NCBI GenBank assembly: GCA_022496805.1
Contig: CM040088.1
Location: forward strand, 23,281,001 to 23,345,000
DNA length: 64,000 nucleotides
Reading direction: 5' to 3'
Origin: Pohlia nutans
Taxonomy: Eukaryota > Streptophyta > Bryopsida > Bryales > Mniaceae
In this document: positions 36,901-48,377 of the stretch, in pieces
Position numbering within the stretch: position 1 is the stretch's first letter
How the letters are laid out: the number at the start of each line of letters is the position of its first letter
Notes under the pieces: generated by a model
Told to the model about the DNA's origin: nothing
Seen by the model: only the letters and a program-made list of their open reading frames with translations
Database searches by the model: none
Made by a program: the position numbers and the translations under genes

Positions 36901-37551
36901 TCAGATGAGAACATTGCACTTTGGTTGCGTCGATGGAAACGAGAGGCAGTGGATGGAATTAAACCTGGAGACGGTGAGGAGAAATTGTGGGAAGACGGAG
37001 AAGTTGATTCATCGGAAACATCCAATGAAAGCAGTGATGATTCTTTGTCTGCAGGTGAAGTCCAGAGTCCAGCGCAAAAGAGAATGAAGACAACAAATAT
37101 TCAAGGAAAAGAGAAGAATGTTGTCACAAATCAAGTTGCTAGGAAGAGTTTGCTTCAATATTTTGACGGCGAAGAGAACTTATCACAAGAAGAAGAGATA
37201 ATTGCATCAACACCAAACCCAGAACGTGATGGTTTGAATTTAGATGGATATAAGTATTTTCCAGAGTTTGATCTATGGTTTGATGGAGAAGGTTGGAATA
37301 CACGTGAAGAAGTCCCAAATATTGATGTAGAAGGGAGGAAAACGTACAAATATGTTAAATCAATTGGACCAGGCGAAATGTTTGGTGGTCCTTCAACAAC
37401 TTCAAATGCAACAGATCTCGATGATCAGGCTCACGTTGAAGTTATAGCTGGGTTAAATGCTGCTGAAGAGTTTATCAATAGATCATCTCTTATTTCATTC
37501 GGAAAAGATGCATTTAGCTTAGGTTTGGGAAATACTGAATCTCAAACTTAA
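33985..37551 (+). pseudogene. 1188-codon ParB-like plus methyltransferase-like protein frame with five in-frame stops
   Basis: One frame runs from ATG 33985 (MASRKQQPPKE) to TAA 37549. It is broken only by stops at 34066 (TGA), 35566 (TGA), 35800 (TAA), 36571 (TAG) and 36883 (TAA). There is no frameshift. An in-frame TGA just upstream fixes the start. Around residues 390-430, LVIWEPVDGQHILHACQVLA followed by RPAQVVAYDEE resembles the ParB/Srx nuclease-like domain (PVDGQHR-type motif). From about 780, a strand ending ALWVFDCRKG and later GSWMIVAHG then VIIFESDEN resemble the order of motifs IV, I and II of a class-beta DNA methyltransferase, without DPPY. An acidic low-complexity tail follows. 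The methyltransferase reading is weak; the ParB reading is moderate. Read toward the right terminus, it is divergent from the DUF7869-like gene. Confidence 0.6.
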
Positions 37552-38089
37552 GAGAGTACTTGGTGATAGATTTTATGTAGTAGTGAAATGTTTTTAGATA
37601 CTAAAATTATAGATATTATAGTATTTTTACTACGAAGTTATTTTCTTTATATATATGTTGGTATTGTGTGTCTTGAATATAAATGAATTTTTGAGTATTA
37701 ATTTTTTTTGGTATAAAGGTTGTAAAAAAAGGAATGTTTTATGAAAATAAAGGACTAGATTGCATGTATGTTGTGAAGCATTGGATTATAGAAGTCTTGA
37801 ATAACATCATGGATGTCAAACTTTTTTAATTCTACTATTTAGGAACTATGATATTATATTCATTAATTTTTATATTATATTAGAATACAAAAGACAATTA
37901 TAGAAAATCTCATGAATAGGAGATTTTAGACTTGAATGCAATGAAGATGGAATTCAATTTCCAAAGTGCAGATCTAGATTACTGATGTATGGATTTTAGT
38001 ACCAATGATTTCTAAATTCAATTTTATTTATCAATTTTTTTAAATGTACATGTTTGATTTTCAAACTAGAAGTTCTAGATACACGTGAT

Positions 38090-38240
38090 GGATTGGCACT
38101 TCGGCATATGCCTAACCATTTTATTGTAATTATTTTGTAAAGTTGCAAGTTAGAGGAGGTTCATTTGTATTCCTATCTGTGTCAAAAACTTAATTGACAA
38201 TTGCAAGTGAAAAAGGTTAGGCTTATGCTTAACCCTTTTA
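38090..38240. repeat. Two hairpin units near the right terminus
   Basis: Cores at about 38104 (GGCATATGCCTAACC) and 38217 (GGTTAGGCTTATGCTTAACC) match the array units at 28.7-33.9 kb. Confidence 0.6.
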
Positions 38241-38440
38241 TTTGATTTTATTAATTGATTCTTTCAATATTCTAATTTGGAATAAGTATTTGTCATACTT
38301 GTTGTATTGGAAATGGCAGCATCACTTCAATGTAAATAAAAACATAAAAAAAAAATTATGAATCATTTTTACTTGTATTTTTAGGTGTTTCAATGAATCA
38401 AAAACAAATTTTGACCAAAATTTAAAGTGCACATGCTATT

Positions 38441-38465
38441 GTGCACTTTTAACGAAATGGGTGTT
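38441..38465. repeat. Right terminal inverted repeat
   Basis: It contains CACTTTTAACGAAATGGGTG, the reverse complement of the left terminus. Just inside lies a short palindrome, GTGCACATGCTATTGTGCAC. Confidence 0.65.
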
Positions 38466-38514
38466 TTTGGTCAAAATAATTTTATTTAAAAAAATAAAAA
38501 AATAAAAAAACTCC

Positions 38515-38711
38515 ACGATGAAATATATGAAATCTACCCAAAAAATTTCTGCCCTGCCCAAACATTATTTCGGGTTGCCCGGTCAAACTACTAGAACTGC
38601 CCAAACCACGGTGGAGACCACCACCGTGTACCCGGGCTCCACCGCCGGTGGCCGGATTCAAACACCAAACCTCCTAGCTCCAAATCTTGCCCTTTACTAC
38701 CACACCACATA
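38515..38711 (-). mobile_element. Possible tRNA-derived SINE
   Basis: On the minus strand a box-A-like TGGTAGTAAAGGG is followed, about 35 bases later, by a box-B-like GTTTGAATCC. A GC-rich body and a T/A-rich tail come next. This is the layout of a tRNA-type pol III promoter in a SINE. No target duplication was confirmed. It lies just outside the large element. Confidence 0.4.
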
Positions 38712-40307
38712 GAAGTTTTGATGCAAGTCAATAAATTTTTTTGATAACTATAAACGAATGTTACCATTGGCAATTTTTTTGCCACGTAAAAAAAACTTTG
38801 TTCCAATTATTTTTGCACTACATCTTGCAAGCATTTTTCTATATCTAAAAAAAATTCAAAAAAATTTGGATTTTTTTTTTTTTTTTTTGCCAAAATCGCG
38901 AAGGCTGTGAGCTGTATTTTATTTTTCAGCCGACTTTGAATGCTTTTAGCAATGTAGAAAAGCATTTTTTCCAAATCTTTTTTGCATTACATTATGCAGG
39001 CATTTTCTATACCTAGAAAAAATTTCAAAAAAAAATTAATCTTTTTTTTGAGCCCAAATTGGGAAGGTCAAATTGAGTTCGAAGAAAGTCTGATTTTAAA
39101 TTCAATTAACCCGTAATGCTTTTGAGAGATCATTTTTTGGTCAATGCCCCCTTTTATGAGTTGCTTGAGACTAAAATATTACAAATTTGTTTAAATTATA
39201 ATTATTTTCTAATAGGAAATCAAGTATACTTTTGAATCCAATTTGAATCATGCCAATCCAAGTTAAACTCCACCTACGGGAACTTTAAAATACAACACCT
39301 CTACATTGTCTTCCGTTACAAATTTTACTATTTTGGAAAAGTAATGTTGTTCTTTTTAATACATCTATTTTGTTTTGCTTCTATGATGAAAAGTACAATT
39401 GTAACCAATAATACCAAAGTTTGAATTCTAAAAATATAAAATATATGTTTATTGAATTTTTAATGTTGATTGCTTTTCAATTCTATAAAGGAAGATTTAA
39501 AATATTTTGGAAAATTAGACCGTAAGGATATTTTTAAGAAGATTCTAAGAATATTTATAAAGATTCTCAAAATAATATAAACTATTTTGAAAAGACACCA
39601 GAGGATTCCAAAAGATTCCATTTTACAGTATTTTAATATTTTCCCTATTTATTATATTACGTCATTAAATTGATTGTTTTACAACATTAGAATTTTTTTT
39701 TGTTCAAAACTATGACACTCGTAGTACAAAAACACCCTTGAAAATTAGCAGTATAATATAAAAATATTATATAATATTTTTATACTCTTTATATATACAT
39801 ATATAATATTAAGTACATTATTATATACAATGAACTTGTTGACTCTATTTTCAAAGAATTAATCTAAAATTTATATTTTAAAATCTATTTTGAATGCTTT
39901 TGTAAAATTGACGCTTCGTAATGCACTTTTCAACATTTTTAAAATTGGTAAGTTTTGAAATTTGTTGGATTTCTGTTGATTCGGTCATGATTTTTCTTAC
40001 ATTGCCTACACCAATAGAGATTAAACGAAGTTTTTTTCCTGCCTAACAGAAAGTTTGAAATTCAGTGAAAACGGTCATTAGAGTGCACAGAACAACAAAA
40101 TGTTGTTGATTTTCTGTTTGGTCGCCATTGTCTAATAGTGATATTCATTTTTTTTTCACTAAAATTACGAGGCAAAAATTTGTCCATTGGCAGGTCATAA
40201 TGTGAAGGCACGTGGACTTGTCCCTTGGGCCTTCTCACAATGACAAACCAAAAGCTATATTTTTTTTATACTTAAATGAACTACAAAATTGTTTTATCGG
40301 TGACATT
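38712..40307. other. AT-rich intergenic stretch
   Basis: A loose tandem duplication of about 165 bp covers 38790-39120 (phrases CTATATCTAAAAAA and CTATACCTAGAAAA). Otherwise I see nothing. Confidence 0.45.
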
Positions 40308-40531
40308 TAAGGTAGACGTACCTAAAACCACCAATACACCTAAAACCACCAACTTCTACACCCCTCTTTCATTTTAGGAAGGAAATGTAAGCTTTCATTA
40401 CATAACTTATGCATCAATTGCTCAAGAGTTAAGTCATGTACCGACAACTTACATTTCCTCCCTAAAATGAAAAAAGGGTGTAGAAGTTGGTGGTTTTAGG
40501 TGTATTGGTGGTTTAAGGTACGCCTACCTTA
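40308..40531. repeat. Hairpin MITE with about 84-bp arms
   Basis: The left arm contains ACCTAAAACCACCAATACAC and the right arm its reverse complement. The arms are nearly perfect over about 84 bases, with a loop of about 55. It abuts the next TTAA element. Confidence 0.75.
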
Positions 40532-41077
40532 ACCCCTAAATGATCGATCGACCATTTTCTGGTCGCAGCCCAAACAACAGTGACTGCCTATGGACAGGAA
40601 ATGACATTTTTCAAGTTTTGATTTTTTGTTTAAATTGGGGGTCGAGATCACGTTTTAGTGCTTTTTGATACATTTTGTTTGCAATATTCAGGTTCACTAA
40701 GGAATTTTTCAAAGACAAAGACCTCAATATTATCATAGTGTCATAAAACTTACTATTTTGGAAAACTAATGATGTTCACTCATTTGAAAATTTTGTCTTT
40801 TTAAATTTTAGAATAGAATGTTTAGTTTTACCAATTATAGCAAATTTCAAATTCTAAAAATAAAATTTGTAATTTTGATGAATTTTAAATGGTAAATGCT
40901 CTTAAATTCATTAAATGAGTATCTAAAACTATTTTTGGAACTTTGACCGTACGGATAATTATAAAACATCATGCTTCTCATTTTCTCTTTTGGACCAAAC
41001 TTCATCAAAGTTGTAGAAGTAACATTTTATAACACATCTAGGTTTTGCTCTTATCCCCTCTGTCATTTAGGAGTTAA
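40529..41077. repeat. TTAA-type MITE-like element
   Basis: It starts TTAACCCCTAAATGATCG and ends CTGTCATTTAGGAGTTAA. Its last 110 bp are shared with the right end of 42351-42959. Confidence 0.65.
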
Positions 41078-41129
41078 GAGGAGTTGTTCAAGGTCCGCTC
41101 AAAGAAATGGACATAGTGTGAACCGGCCC

Positions 41130-41726
41130 TTAACCCCTAACTACCGAAGCGTCCAATTTTTGAATGATGTATAGAATCAAACTTTGATTTTTCATTTGTC
41201 ATGCACTTTTTGCAGTGTGGATTTTTTACTATAGACTTTATGGGAAGTTGGCTTCATACACGTGTGAACCGATTAAAAAGAAGATGATTTGTGAAATTTT
41301 TATGCCTCATTTCATGTTGTAGTGATTCACCCAAAAGTTCCAAGATCTGAGTTCAAAAGTACTCTTGAAAAAATCAACTCATAAAATTAAGTAACCAAGA
41401 AACTCTCCAAAAGTCACATGAGAAGTCACTAGACTTCTTGCTACACTTAGTTTATTACATTTCAACCCATCACAACAAATTTCATTCACAAATTGTCAAT
41501 ATCTTATTTGTAATCAAAAGAATTTTGAATTTTAAGTTTCAATTTTTATACAAATATTGTTGATTGCAATTATAGATCTAACCATATAGATAGAATCTAA
41601 AATACATAATGTACAGTACAACTTTTATTCACACATGAAGTTCAATATATCCCTCTTAGTTGCATTTTATAATGCATCTTTGCAACTCTCCAAATCTGGA
41701 GAGATCTGTGGGTATTTAGAGGTTAA
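41130..41726. repeat. TTAA-type MITE-like element, 577-bp family, diverged
   Basis: It starts TTAACCCCTAACTACCG and ends GGTATTTAGAGGTTAA. The interior matches 9279-9855. Confidence 0.7.
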
Positions 41727-42350
41727 TATTGTTTACGATTTAATGTATTATTGATGAGGGGTCAGGTTAGTGCATCTTTGTTGAATTTGTTTTAGAAAAC
41801 CAATGTTTGGCATATGCCAATACATAAAGATTCTTTTAAGATTCTACTTTATCATAAAAATGTTGATATTTATTTTTGATTTTTTTCTACTGACCCTAAC
41901 CCTCACCTACAGTTTAAAATAAAACTTTTATTTTGAGGAATTGTGGAAGCAACAGTGTAGCCCAAATGATTTCCAAATGAAAAATGCTTTACTTTATATG
42001 AAGCCAACAATTAATGAAATTTCAATGAAATACTTGGATGAAAACTAATTATACGAAAATCTTGCTCTAGAGGTTTTTTGTGTTTGAAAAGACACCCCCT
42101 GTATTTTACAAGTGGAGCATGAGTATCTTTTTGCTTTCACAAGTTATATAAATCATATATTTTTTTAAATTCTCATTTTATTCATGTATTCCTATAGTTT
42201 GTAAACTAAGAATATTCCTGAGTTAATGTTTTTCTTGCAAGTATAATCATTTAGATAGGTTGTTTATCCTTTAGTGTCCAAACAAGTTTTTGTTTTAGTA
42301 AAATGGGTTTTTTACCTTTGCACATTGTTGCTCCTCTATATCTTGAATGG
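41727..42350. other. Intergenic stretch
   Basis: It is AT-rich, with no gene or clear element. Confidence 0.45.
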
Positions 42351-42959
42351 TTAACCCTTAAATGACAGAGGGGTAAGGGCAAAACCTAGATGTGTTATGA
42401 AATGTTACTTTTGCAACTTTGATAAAATTTCGTCCAAAAGAGAAAATGAGAAGCATGATGGCTAGTAACTATCTGTACAATCAAACTTTCAAAAAATGTT
42501 TTAAACACTCATTTAGTGAATTTAGAAGCATTTTCCATTTAATATTTACCAAAATTAAAATTTTTATTCTTCAAATTCTAAAAATAAAAAATAAAAAACA
42601 AAGACCTCAATATTGACCTAGTGTTATAAATTTTTTGATTTCGGGAAACTAATGATGTTTTTTCATTTGAAATTTTGATTTCTTTAATTTTAGAATAGAA
42701 TGTCTGGTTTTAACCAATCATACCAAATTTCAAGTTCTAAAAATATAATTTGTAACTTTGATAAATATTAAATGATAAATGCTCCTAAATTCATTAAATG
42801 AGTATTTTTAAACATTTTTGAAAGTTGGATTGTACGGATAATTACTGAACATCATGCTTCTCATTTTCTCTTTTGAACCAAACTTCATCAAAGTTGCAAA
42901 AGTAACATTTTATAACACATCTAGGTTTTGTCATTATCCCCTCTATATTTAGAAGTTAA
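42351..42959. repeat. TTAA-type element with inverted repeats over 110 bp long
   Basis: It starts TTAACCCTTAAATGACAGAG and ends TATATTTAGAAGTTAA. The outer 110 bp are inverted copies containing AACCTAGATGTGTTATG and CATAAC-type complements. Confidence 0.65.
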
Positions 42960-43716
42960 GTGGACAATCAAGGATTTTTTGTAATTTTTTTTTTATCAAA
43001 TTCTATTTGGACACAGAATTAGACAAACGTACCTATCTAATTACACCATTTGCAATTCTATATAATTTTTTCTTGAATCTTTTAAAATTTCAACGTTCAT
43101 TTATTACATTTTAATATGTCTCTTCATCTTCTTTTATACATGAGTTGCATTATGCATAACATTAATTAAAATCAAAGCTCATATATGTGAACCATATCAT
43201 TACAAGAATGTGCTCCACAAAGAAAAAAGATTGTCATTCTCAAGAACCAATGAGAAACACCAAATAGTATGATAATGCCATAGTTGTATATACTATACAC
43301 TCTATTTTTTTTTTTTTAATTTTGAGAAGGAAGAGGTGATAACCAACTGGAGCTAGGATAACCACTTAGAGCTAAGGTGAGGTGGCAACTCCTGGTCGCT
43401 TGCAAGCTTCAAAGTTTCTTATCACCACCACCATCATTTATAAGGCAATTTTTTTTTTTCATGACATACATTGAATTCTTCTCATTTGATATCCAACTCA
43501 AACTAAATGGTGTCAAGTTGTGCAAAAAAATGTCCAAAGGAAAATTACATTACAGCTAGAGAAACGGCTTCAAACACTCAAAACTTACATATAGTTGGGA
43601 ATTAGAGAACAAGTTTAGGTTGATTGAAAAGCCAAGACAATTTCCTACATGATCGAGACATTGAGTGGTTGGTTATGAAATATCAAGTTAAATATTCAAA
43701 GTCAAAACTGGGTCTT
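42960..43716. other. Intergenic stretch before the copia element
   Basis: A short poly-T tract occurs near 43310. No gene is recognised. The last five bases (GTCTT) are the copia target duplication. Confidence 0.45.
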
Positions 43717-44054
43717 TGTAGAAACTCAAAATGAGGTATAAACACACACTAGAATAAAATCAGATATATTATCACAGGAAATGATAAGTATATATACACA
43801 AGATGTACACCTACCAGTGTTAAGGTAGTAACTAACTAAACATTGTATAACTATTAAACTGCCATCAACCTTTGGTGAGATACATGATATGATACGATCT
43901 CCTATCACTCAGTATCGTTACCAATACATTCTCCCAGGAATCAGTATCGTCAGCGATACAGTCTCCCAGGTGTCAGCAAAGTCAACTGTACACAGTAGCA
44001 TTCATCCTCTCTTCTATTCGATGAAGCCAGTGTACTAAGAAAGAGTATCCAACA
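43717..44054 (-). repeat. 3' LTR of the copia element
   Basis: It matches 49041-49374 almost throughout. The 3' LTR identity follows from the polypurine tract beside it. Confidence 0.9.
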
Positions 44055-44065
44055 CCTCCCCTCGC
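44055..44065 (-). promoter_or_regulatory. Polypurine tract
   Basis: The minus strand reads GCGAGGGGAGG directly before the 3' LTR. This would prime plus-strand synthesis. Confidence 0.75.
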
Positions 44066-44092
44066 AGCCTTGCTTGTTCCAATTAGGTTGCC

Positions 44093-44632
44093 ATGGATAT
44101 ACTTTGGGAGGCCTTCGTTATGGTTGTATGGTCCGTCAGTTTGTTCTTCGGGAAGCTTGCTGACTTGGTTTTAGTATGGGTGAGTCAACAGCGAAACACC
44201 GCTTCGACTGGGGATCCTATTCTAGAGCAAGATGAATACCCTACTGTGCACCCTCGAGATTCCTTAATTCTTGATCGTCCCATATACTACCTGGATCTCA
44301 AGGCTCAAGTTTCTTCTCCTTCATCTGTTACTCCTGTCTGTATGTCATCGTTCGTAACTGCTGTACACAGAGACTTGGACTGGCATGTTCAGAACTTTTG
44401 TCATCTAGACTTTTATGGATACAGGGCCGCTGCACGTAAGCACCAATGGAGATTTCTATCTTTCAAGAAGCGTTTCCAGGCCGAGAAGGAACACTTCAAC
44501 TTTCTCCTGGCGGAAGACTTACGTCATTTTGAGTTACAAAAACACACTCGCACTTGGCGAGTACCTAGCTATGTATCACTTAAGGATTGTCCACCAGATT
44601 ACACTATTTTACCTGCATACTACGGAATCTAG
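44093..44632 (+). CDS. Antisense ORF in the copia 3' region, unknown function
   Basis: An intact 179-codon frame starts 38 bp inside the 3' LTR and runs against gag-pol. Its end overlaps the last 29 bp of the RNase H frame. The N-terminus (LWEAFVMVVWSVSLFFGKLA) is strongly hydrophobic, like a signal anchor. The rest is charged, with YRAAARKHQWRFLSFKKRF and EKEHFNFLLAEDLRHFELQ. I do not recognise the family. Antisense frames between pol and the 3' LTR are known in some plant LTR elements. It could also be a captured host fragment. That it stays open while pol has decayed is the notable point. Confidence 0.5.
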   Translation: MDILWEAFVMVVWSVSLFFGKLADLVLVWVSQQRNTASTGDPILEQDEYPTVHPRDSLILDRPIYYLDLKAQVSSPSSVTPVCMSSFVTAVHRDLDWHVQNFCHLDFYGYRAAARKHQWRFLSFKKRFQAEKEHFNFLLAEDLRHFELQKHTRTWRVPSYVSLKDCPPDYTILPAYYGI

Positions 44633-47600
44633 TGGTGTTGATAAGGCCTAGTTGAGCTCTTAGTTTCTCAAATTGTGTCTTTCCTAGAGCTTTAGTAAAT
44701 AGATCGGCCACTTGGTCTACTGTAGACACATGTTGTAGATCTATTGACTTAGACATTACTTGTTCCCTAATGTAATGGTATTGCACTTCTATATGTTTTG
44801 TTCTAGAATGAAAAACGGGGTTGTGAGCTATTTTCACACTACTTTGATTGTCACAATGGATGATTGTTGGTTCGTTGTTTTTTGCTACTTGTAACTCTTT
44901 TAGAAGCCTGCATAGCCATACAACTTCTTTTGCGCTGTCGCACACAATCCTATACTCTGCTTCTGTAGAGCTGAGTGACACAGTGGGTTGCTTACCGCTT
45001 TTCCATGTAATTGGGGTTGAGCCAAGTCGAAATACATAACCTCCGGTAGATTTCCGATCCTCCAAATCCTCGGTCCAATCCGTGTCACAGAAACCCGAAA
45101 GAGTGTTCTCCTCCACTCGACGGTAGATCAGCCCCAAATGCATGGTTCCACGCAAATAGCAAAGCACATGACGAGCAACAGTCATATGCGGGAGCTGGGG
45201 AGCCGAGCCATAGCGGCTGAGGATATCTACTGCGTAAATAATATCCGTCCTGGTGATTTTGAGAAAGAACAACTTCTCAATAAGGCGCTGGTATTCAGTT
45301 ACATCAGCTAAAGGAGCACCCATGTTCCGGCGGAGCTTCAACCCAGGGAGCATCGGAACGGCAACTGCATTGCAGTTTTCCATACCAAAATCCTCTAGCA
45401 GTTGGCGAATGTATCCACGTTGTGTGAGTATGAGTCTAGGAGGTTCAAAGATGAATTCGACGCCTAGGGAGTAGCTGAGTAAGCCGAGGTTGGTCATGTC
45501 GAAAAGTTGCAGAAGTTGAGAGCGAATATGGTCCAAACGCGTTGTAAAATTGCCAGCCAAATAGACGTTATCTACGTATAACAGAAGTATGGCAATTTGG
45601 TCATCTTTGATAATATAAAAGAGGTTTCGATTAGAGTCAGACTGTACTAACCCTAAAGTTTTAAGACTTAGGTCAAACTTTGTATTCCAGGCCCTAGGAG
45701 CCTGTTTAAGCCCGTAGAGAGCCTTCTTGAGGCGACACACTTTGTGAGTCTGGCCGGCCACCTCAAAACCCTGAGGCTGTTGGACAAACACTTCCTCTTC
45801 GAGATCGCCGTTCAGAAATGCGCTCTTAACATAAAGATGTTGGATGGGCCAACCATGATGACCACTCAGAGCAGCAACTGCATGAATTGTATCCTATTTC
45901 GCAACAAAGGCAAAGGTTTCCGAGAAATCAAAACCTGCCCGTTGCTGAAATCCTTTGGCAACTAATCGAGCTTTAAGCTTAGCAGTTGTTCCATCGGGAT
46001 TTGGTTTGTACTTAAACACCCATTTTGTGGTAATAGGGCGCCTTCCTGGGGGACAATCTACTAAGTCCCAAGTGTCGTTTTCGGGAGATGGACTCCACTT
46101 CTTGTTCCATGGCTAAGTGCCATCCAGGATGGGCAAACGCTTCACAAAAAGTTTGCGGCTCAGGAATCATGGCAACATTACCAACAAAATAATCTTTGAG
46201 AAAATTAGGTGGTTTACCTGCTGTGGAGCGAGATTGGCGAGTTGATGATGGGAGGGATGATGGATGGCCTTGAATTGGAATACTGGTGGGCCGGCGATGA
46301 TAAACTCTCAAAGAAGAAATGTCAGATGGCTCTTCAAGAAATATCTCGCCTACTTCATGCTTGACATATTCGATATCAGCAGTGGAAAAAGAATCATCAA
46401 CGAAGTAGGGTCCAAGTGGCGAATTCCAGTCCCCGGGCAGTCTCTAGTTGGTGTCAAAGTGAGCTGGTGATGGCTTGGACAGGGTGTCGACTGGTGCAGC
46501 TGCACTATCTGAGTGACTGGGATCTGTCGATATTGGTGCCGGAATTGACCCCACAAAAACTGGTGGTGGGACAGAGGAGCCATAAGCAGGTTCCGGCCAA
46601 GTAAACAATGGGGAATTGACATTGGGCGTGGACGAGGATTGCGGTGAGTAAAACAATTCTGATTCATGAATTTGAACGTCCTTAGAAACAAGAATTCGAC
46701 AAAGAGTGGGATAGTAACATCGATATCCTTTTGTGGCAAGATCATAACCGAGAAGCACACACCTGAAAGCCCGGGGGGCAAGCTTCTTAAGATTGGGGCG
46801 CACATCCTTGACATATGTCACTGCTTCAATCACCCTCAGATGGCTAAGGTCAGGCCGTTGTTGATACAACCGCTGATATGGCGTAGTCCCGTCGTTAGCA
46901 CGAGTAGGAGCCTGGTTCTCCAAGTAATTTGATGTTGCTACAAGCTCGGTCCATAGGAAGCTTGGAATACTAGCTCCAAGCATGAGGCAACGCGTACGGT
47001 TAAGCAGGGTACGATTCTTCCTTTCTGCGACACCATTCTGATGCGGTGTATGGGGTTGCGTAAACTCCCTATGAATTCCTTGGGCGGTGCAGAACGCATC
47101 AAATTGGCCGCTACGATACTCACCACCGCCATCGGATCGGAGGCAAAGTATACGACGTTGGTGTCGTCCCTCGACAAGTGCTTTGAATTGTTGAAACACT
47201 TTAAAGGTATCATCCTTGTTTTTGAGAAAATAGAGCCATGAATACCTACTCCAGTCATTGATGAAGGTAAATACGTACCGGGTGCCGGAGATCGATATAC
47301 AGGAGAAATGGGTCCACAAAGATCTGAATGCATCAGTTCCACTGGTGCAGTAGCACGTCGAGTGGCTGCTTTGGGGATGTTCTCTCGCGTTTGTCTGCCT
47401 AGTTGATAGGTCCCGCACTTGTGGTTTGTGGAGAGCGTGATGCCGCGCGGGATGCCAAGGACATGTTGATGTTGGCTCATGTGCGCAATGCTCTGATGAT
47501 TGAGGTGGCCAAGCTGTAGATGCCAGAGACTAGTGTCACTAGTAACTGCAGCTAGTACTTGATCCGGAGCCGGATTAATGAGTCTGTACAGCCCATTCCT

Positions 47601-48377
47601 GTGAACTTGTTCTCCTTTGGCTACTACAGAAAATTGAATAATATCTGGGGGTCGAACTATTAGAAACTGGGTAGAATCAAAATAGATACCTAATCTTTTG
47701 TCTGCAAATTTTCCTACGGATAGGAGATTCCTAGTCATACCAGGCATATACAAAACTTTCTCAAATTTTATTGCATCATTGTGGGAGTACTCTCCAGTCC
47801 CAATAATCGGGTAGGATTTGCCGTTTGCTATTTCAATAGCAGATCCCCTACCACGGGTGGTCAGCCCTTTCAATTTGGCAGACGATCCAGTCACATGTTT
47901 CGACGCACCAGAGTCTACGTACCATTCGTTTTCATCTTTGATAGCCACAACATTGGCCTCAATAATTTGATCCCTATCGCTGTCCTCTTCATCTAAGTTC
48001 TCGTGAGCTACTTCTACGAAGTCTTCACTGTTGTCGCTGGAATTGATAACAACATTCGCTGTGCTGCTGCCGATCTTCTTCTTGCGTTCCAACGCGCATT
48101 TGCTCAACTCCTTGGTAAGCCCCGGACAGTCCCTTATATAATGGCCATTGCTTCCGCACCAGTGGCACTCATGTTTTGGAGAATTGTTGTAATGATGATG
48201 TCCTCCACTTCCTCTTCGTGAGTGGGCTCTCGGTCGGTGAGTTTCTTGAACTCCTCGAGAGCTACTCCTAGCGACCTCCTTGCTGCTCTGGTTCCTCCCC
48301 TTAACATAGTGGGCCTCAACAGTAATGCGCTTGCTGCTTCTGAATTCCCTTTGTGCTTCGTCAGGAGTAGTAATCAT
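44604..48377 (-). pseudogene. Copia pol region (protease, integrase, reverse transcriptase, RNase H), broken
   Basis: In order: the zinc knuckle CHWCGSNGHYIRDC, protease WYVDSGASKHVTG, GAG-pre-integrase LWHLQLGHLNHQS, integrase with SDGGGEYRS and PHQNGVAERKNRT, reverse transcriptase with KARLVAKGFQQRAG and ALYGLKQAPRAWN, and RNase H with SLSSTEAEY. Damage includes frameshifts near 47280 and 46085 and an in-frame TAG near 45900, where W is expected. The reverse-transcriptase active site reads YVDN instead of YVDD. The RNase H block reads DWTED where G is usual. Most of the substitutions are G-to-A on the coding strand. Confidence 0.9.

Larger units (their letters stand above)
25006..38465. mobile_element. 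About 13.46-kb TIR element with two divergent genes, hairpin arrays and captured exons
   Basis: The two outer ends share an inverted motif, AACACCCATTTCGTTAAAAG at 25006 and its reverse complement ending at 38465. The same terminus appears at 2876-2900 in another copy, where homology stops at the same base (GGGTGTT), which supports it as a real end. Inside, a DUF7869-like gene runs left and a ParB-like gene runs right, each ending within about 1 kb of its terminus. Hairpin-unit arrays fill the flanks of the cargo block. I could not identify a target-site duplication. Treating all this as one element is inference from the symmetric layout. Confidence 0.6.

Noticed and set aside
37570..37590. 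A TAGTAGTG sequence as a right CACTA end
   Set aside because: It lacks the TTTTC before it and lies just after the ParB-like frame, well inside the right terminus.
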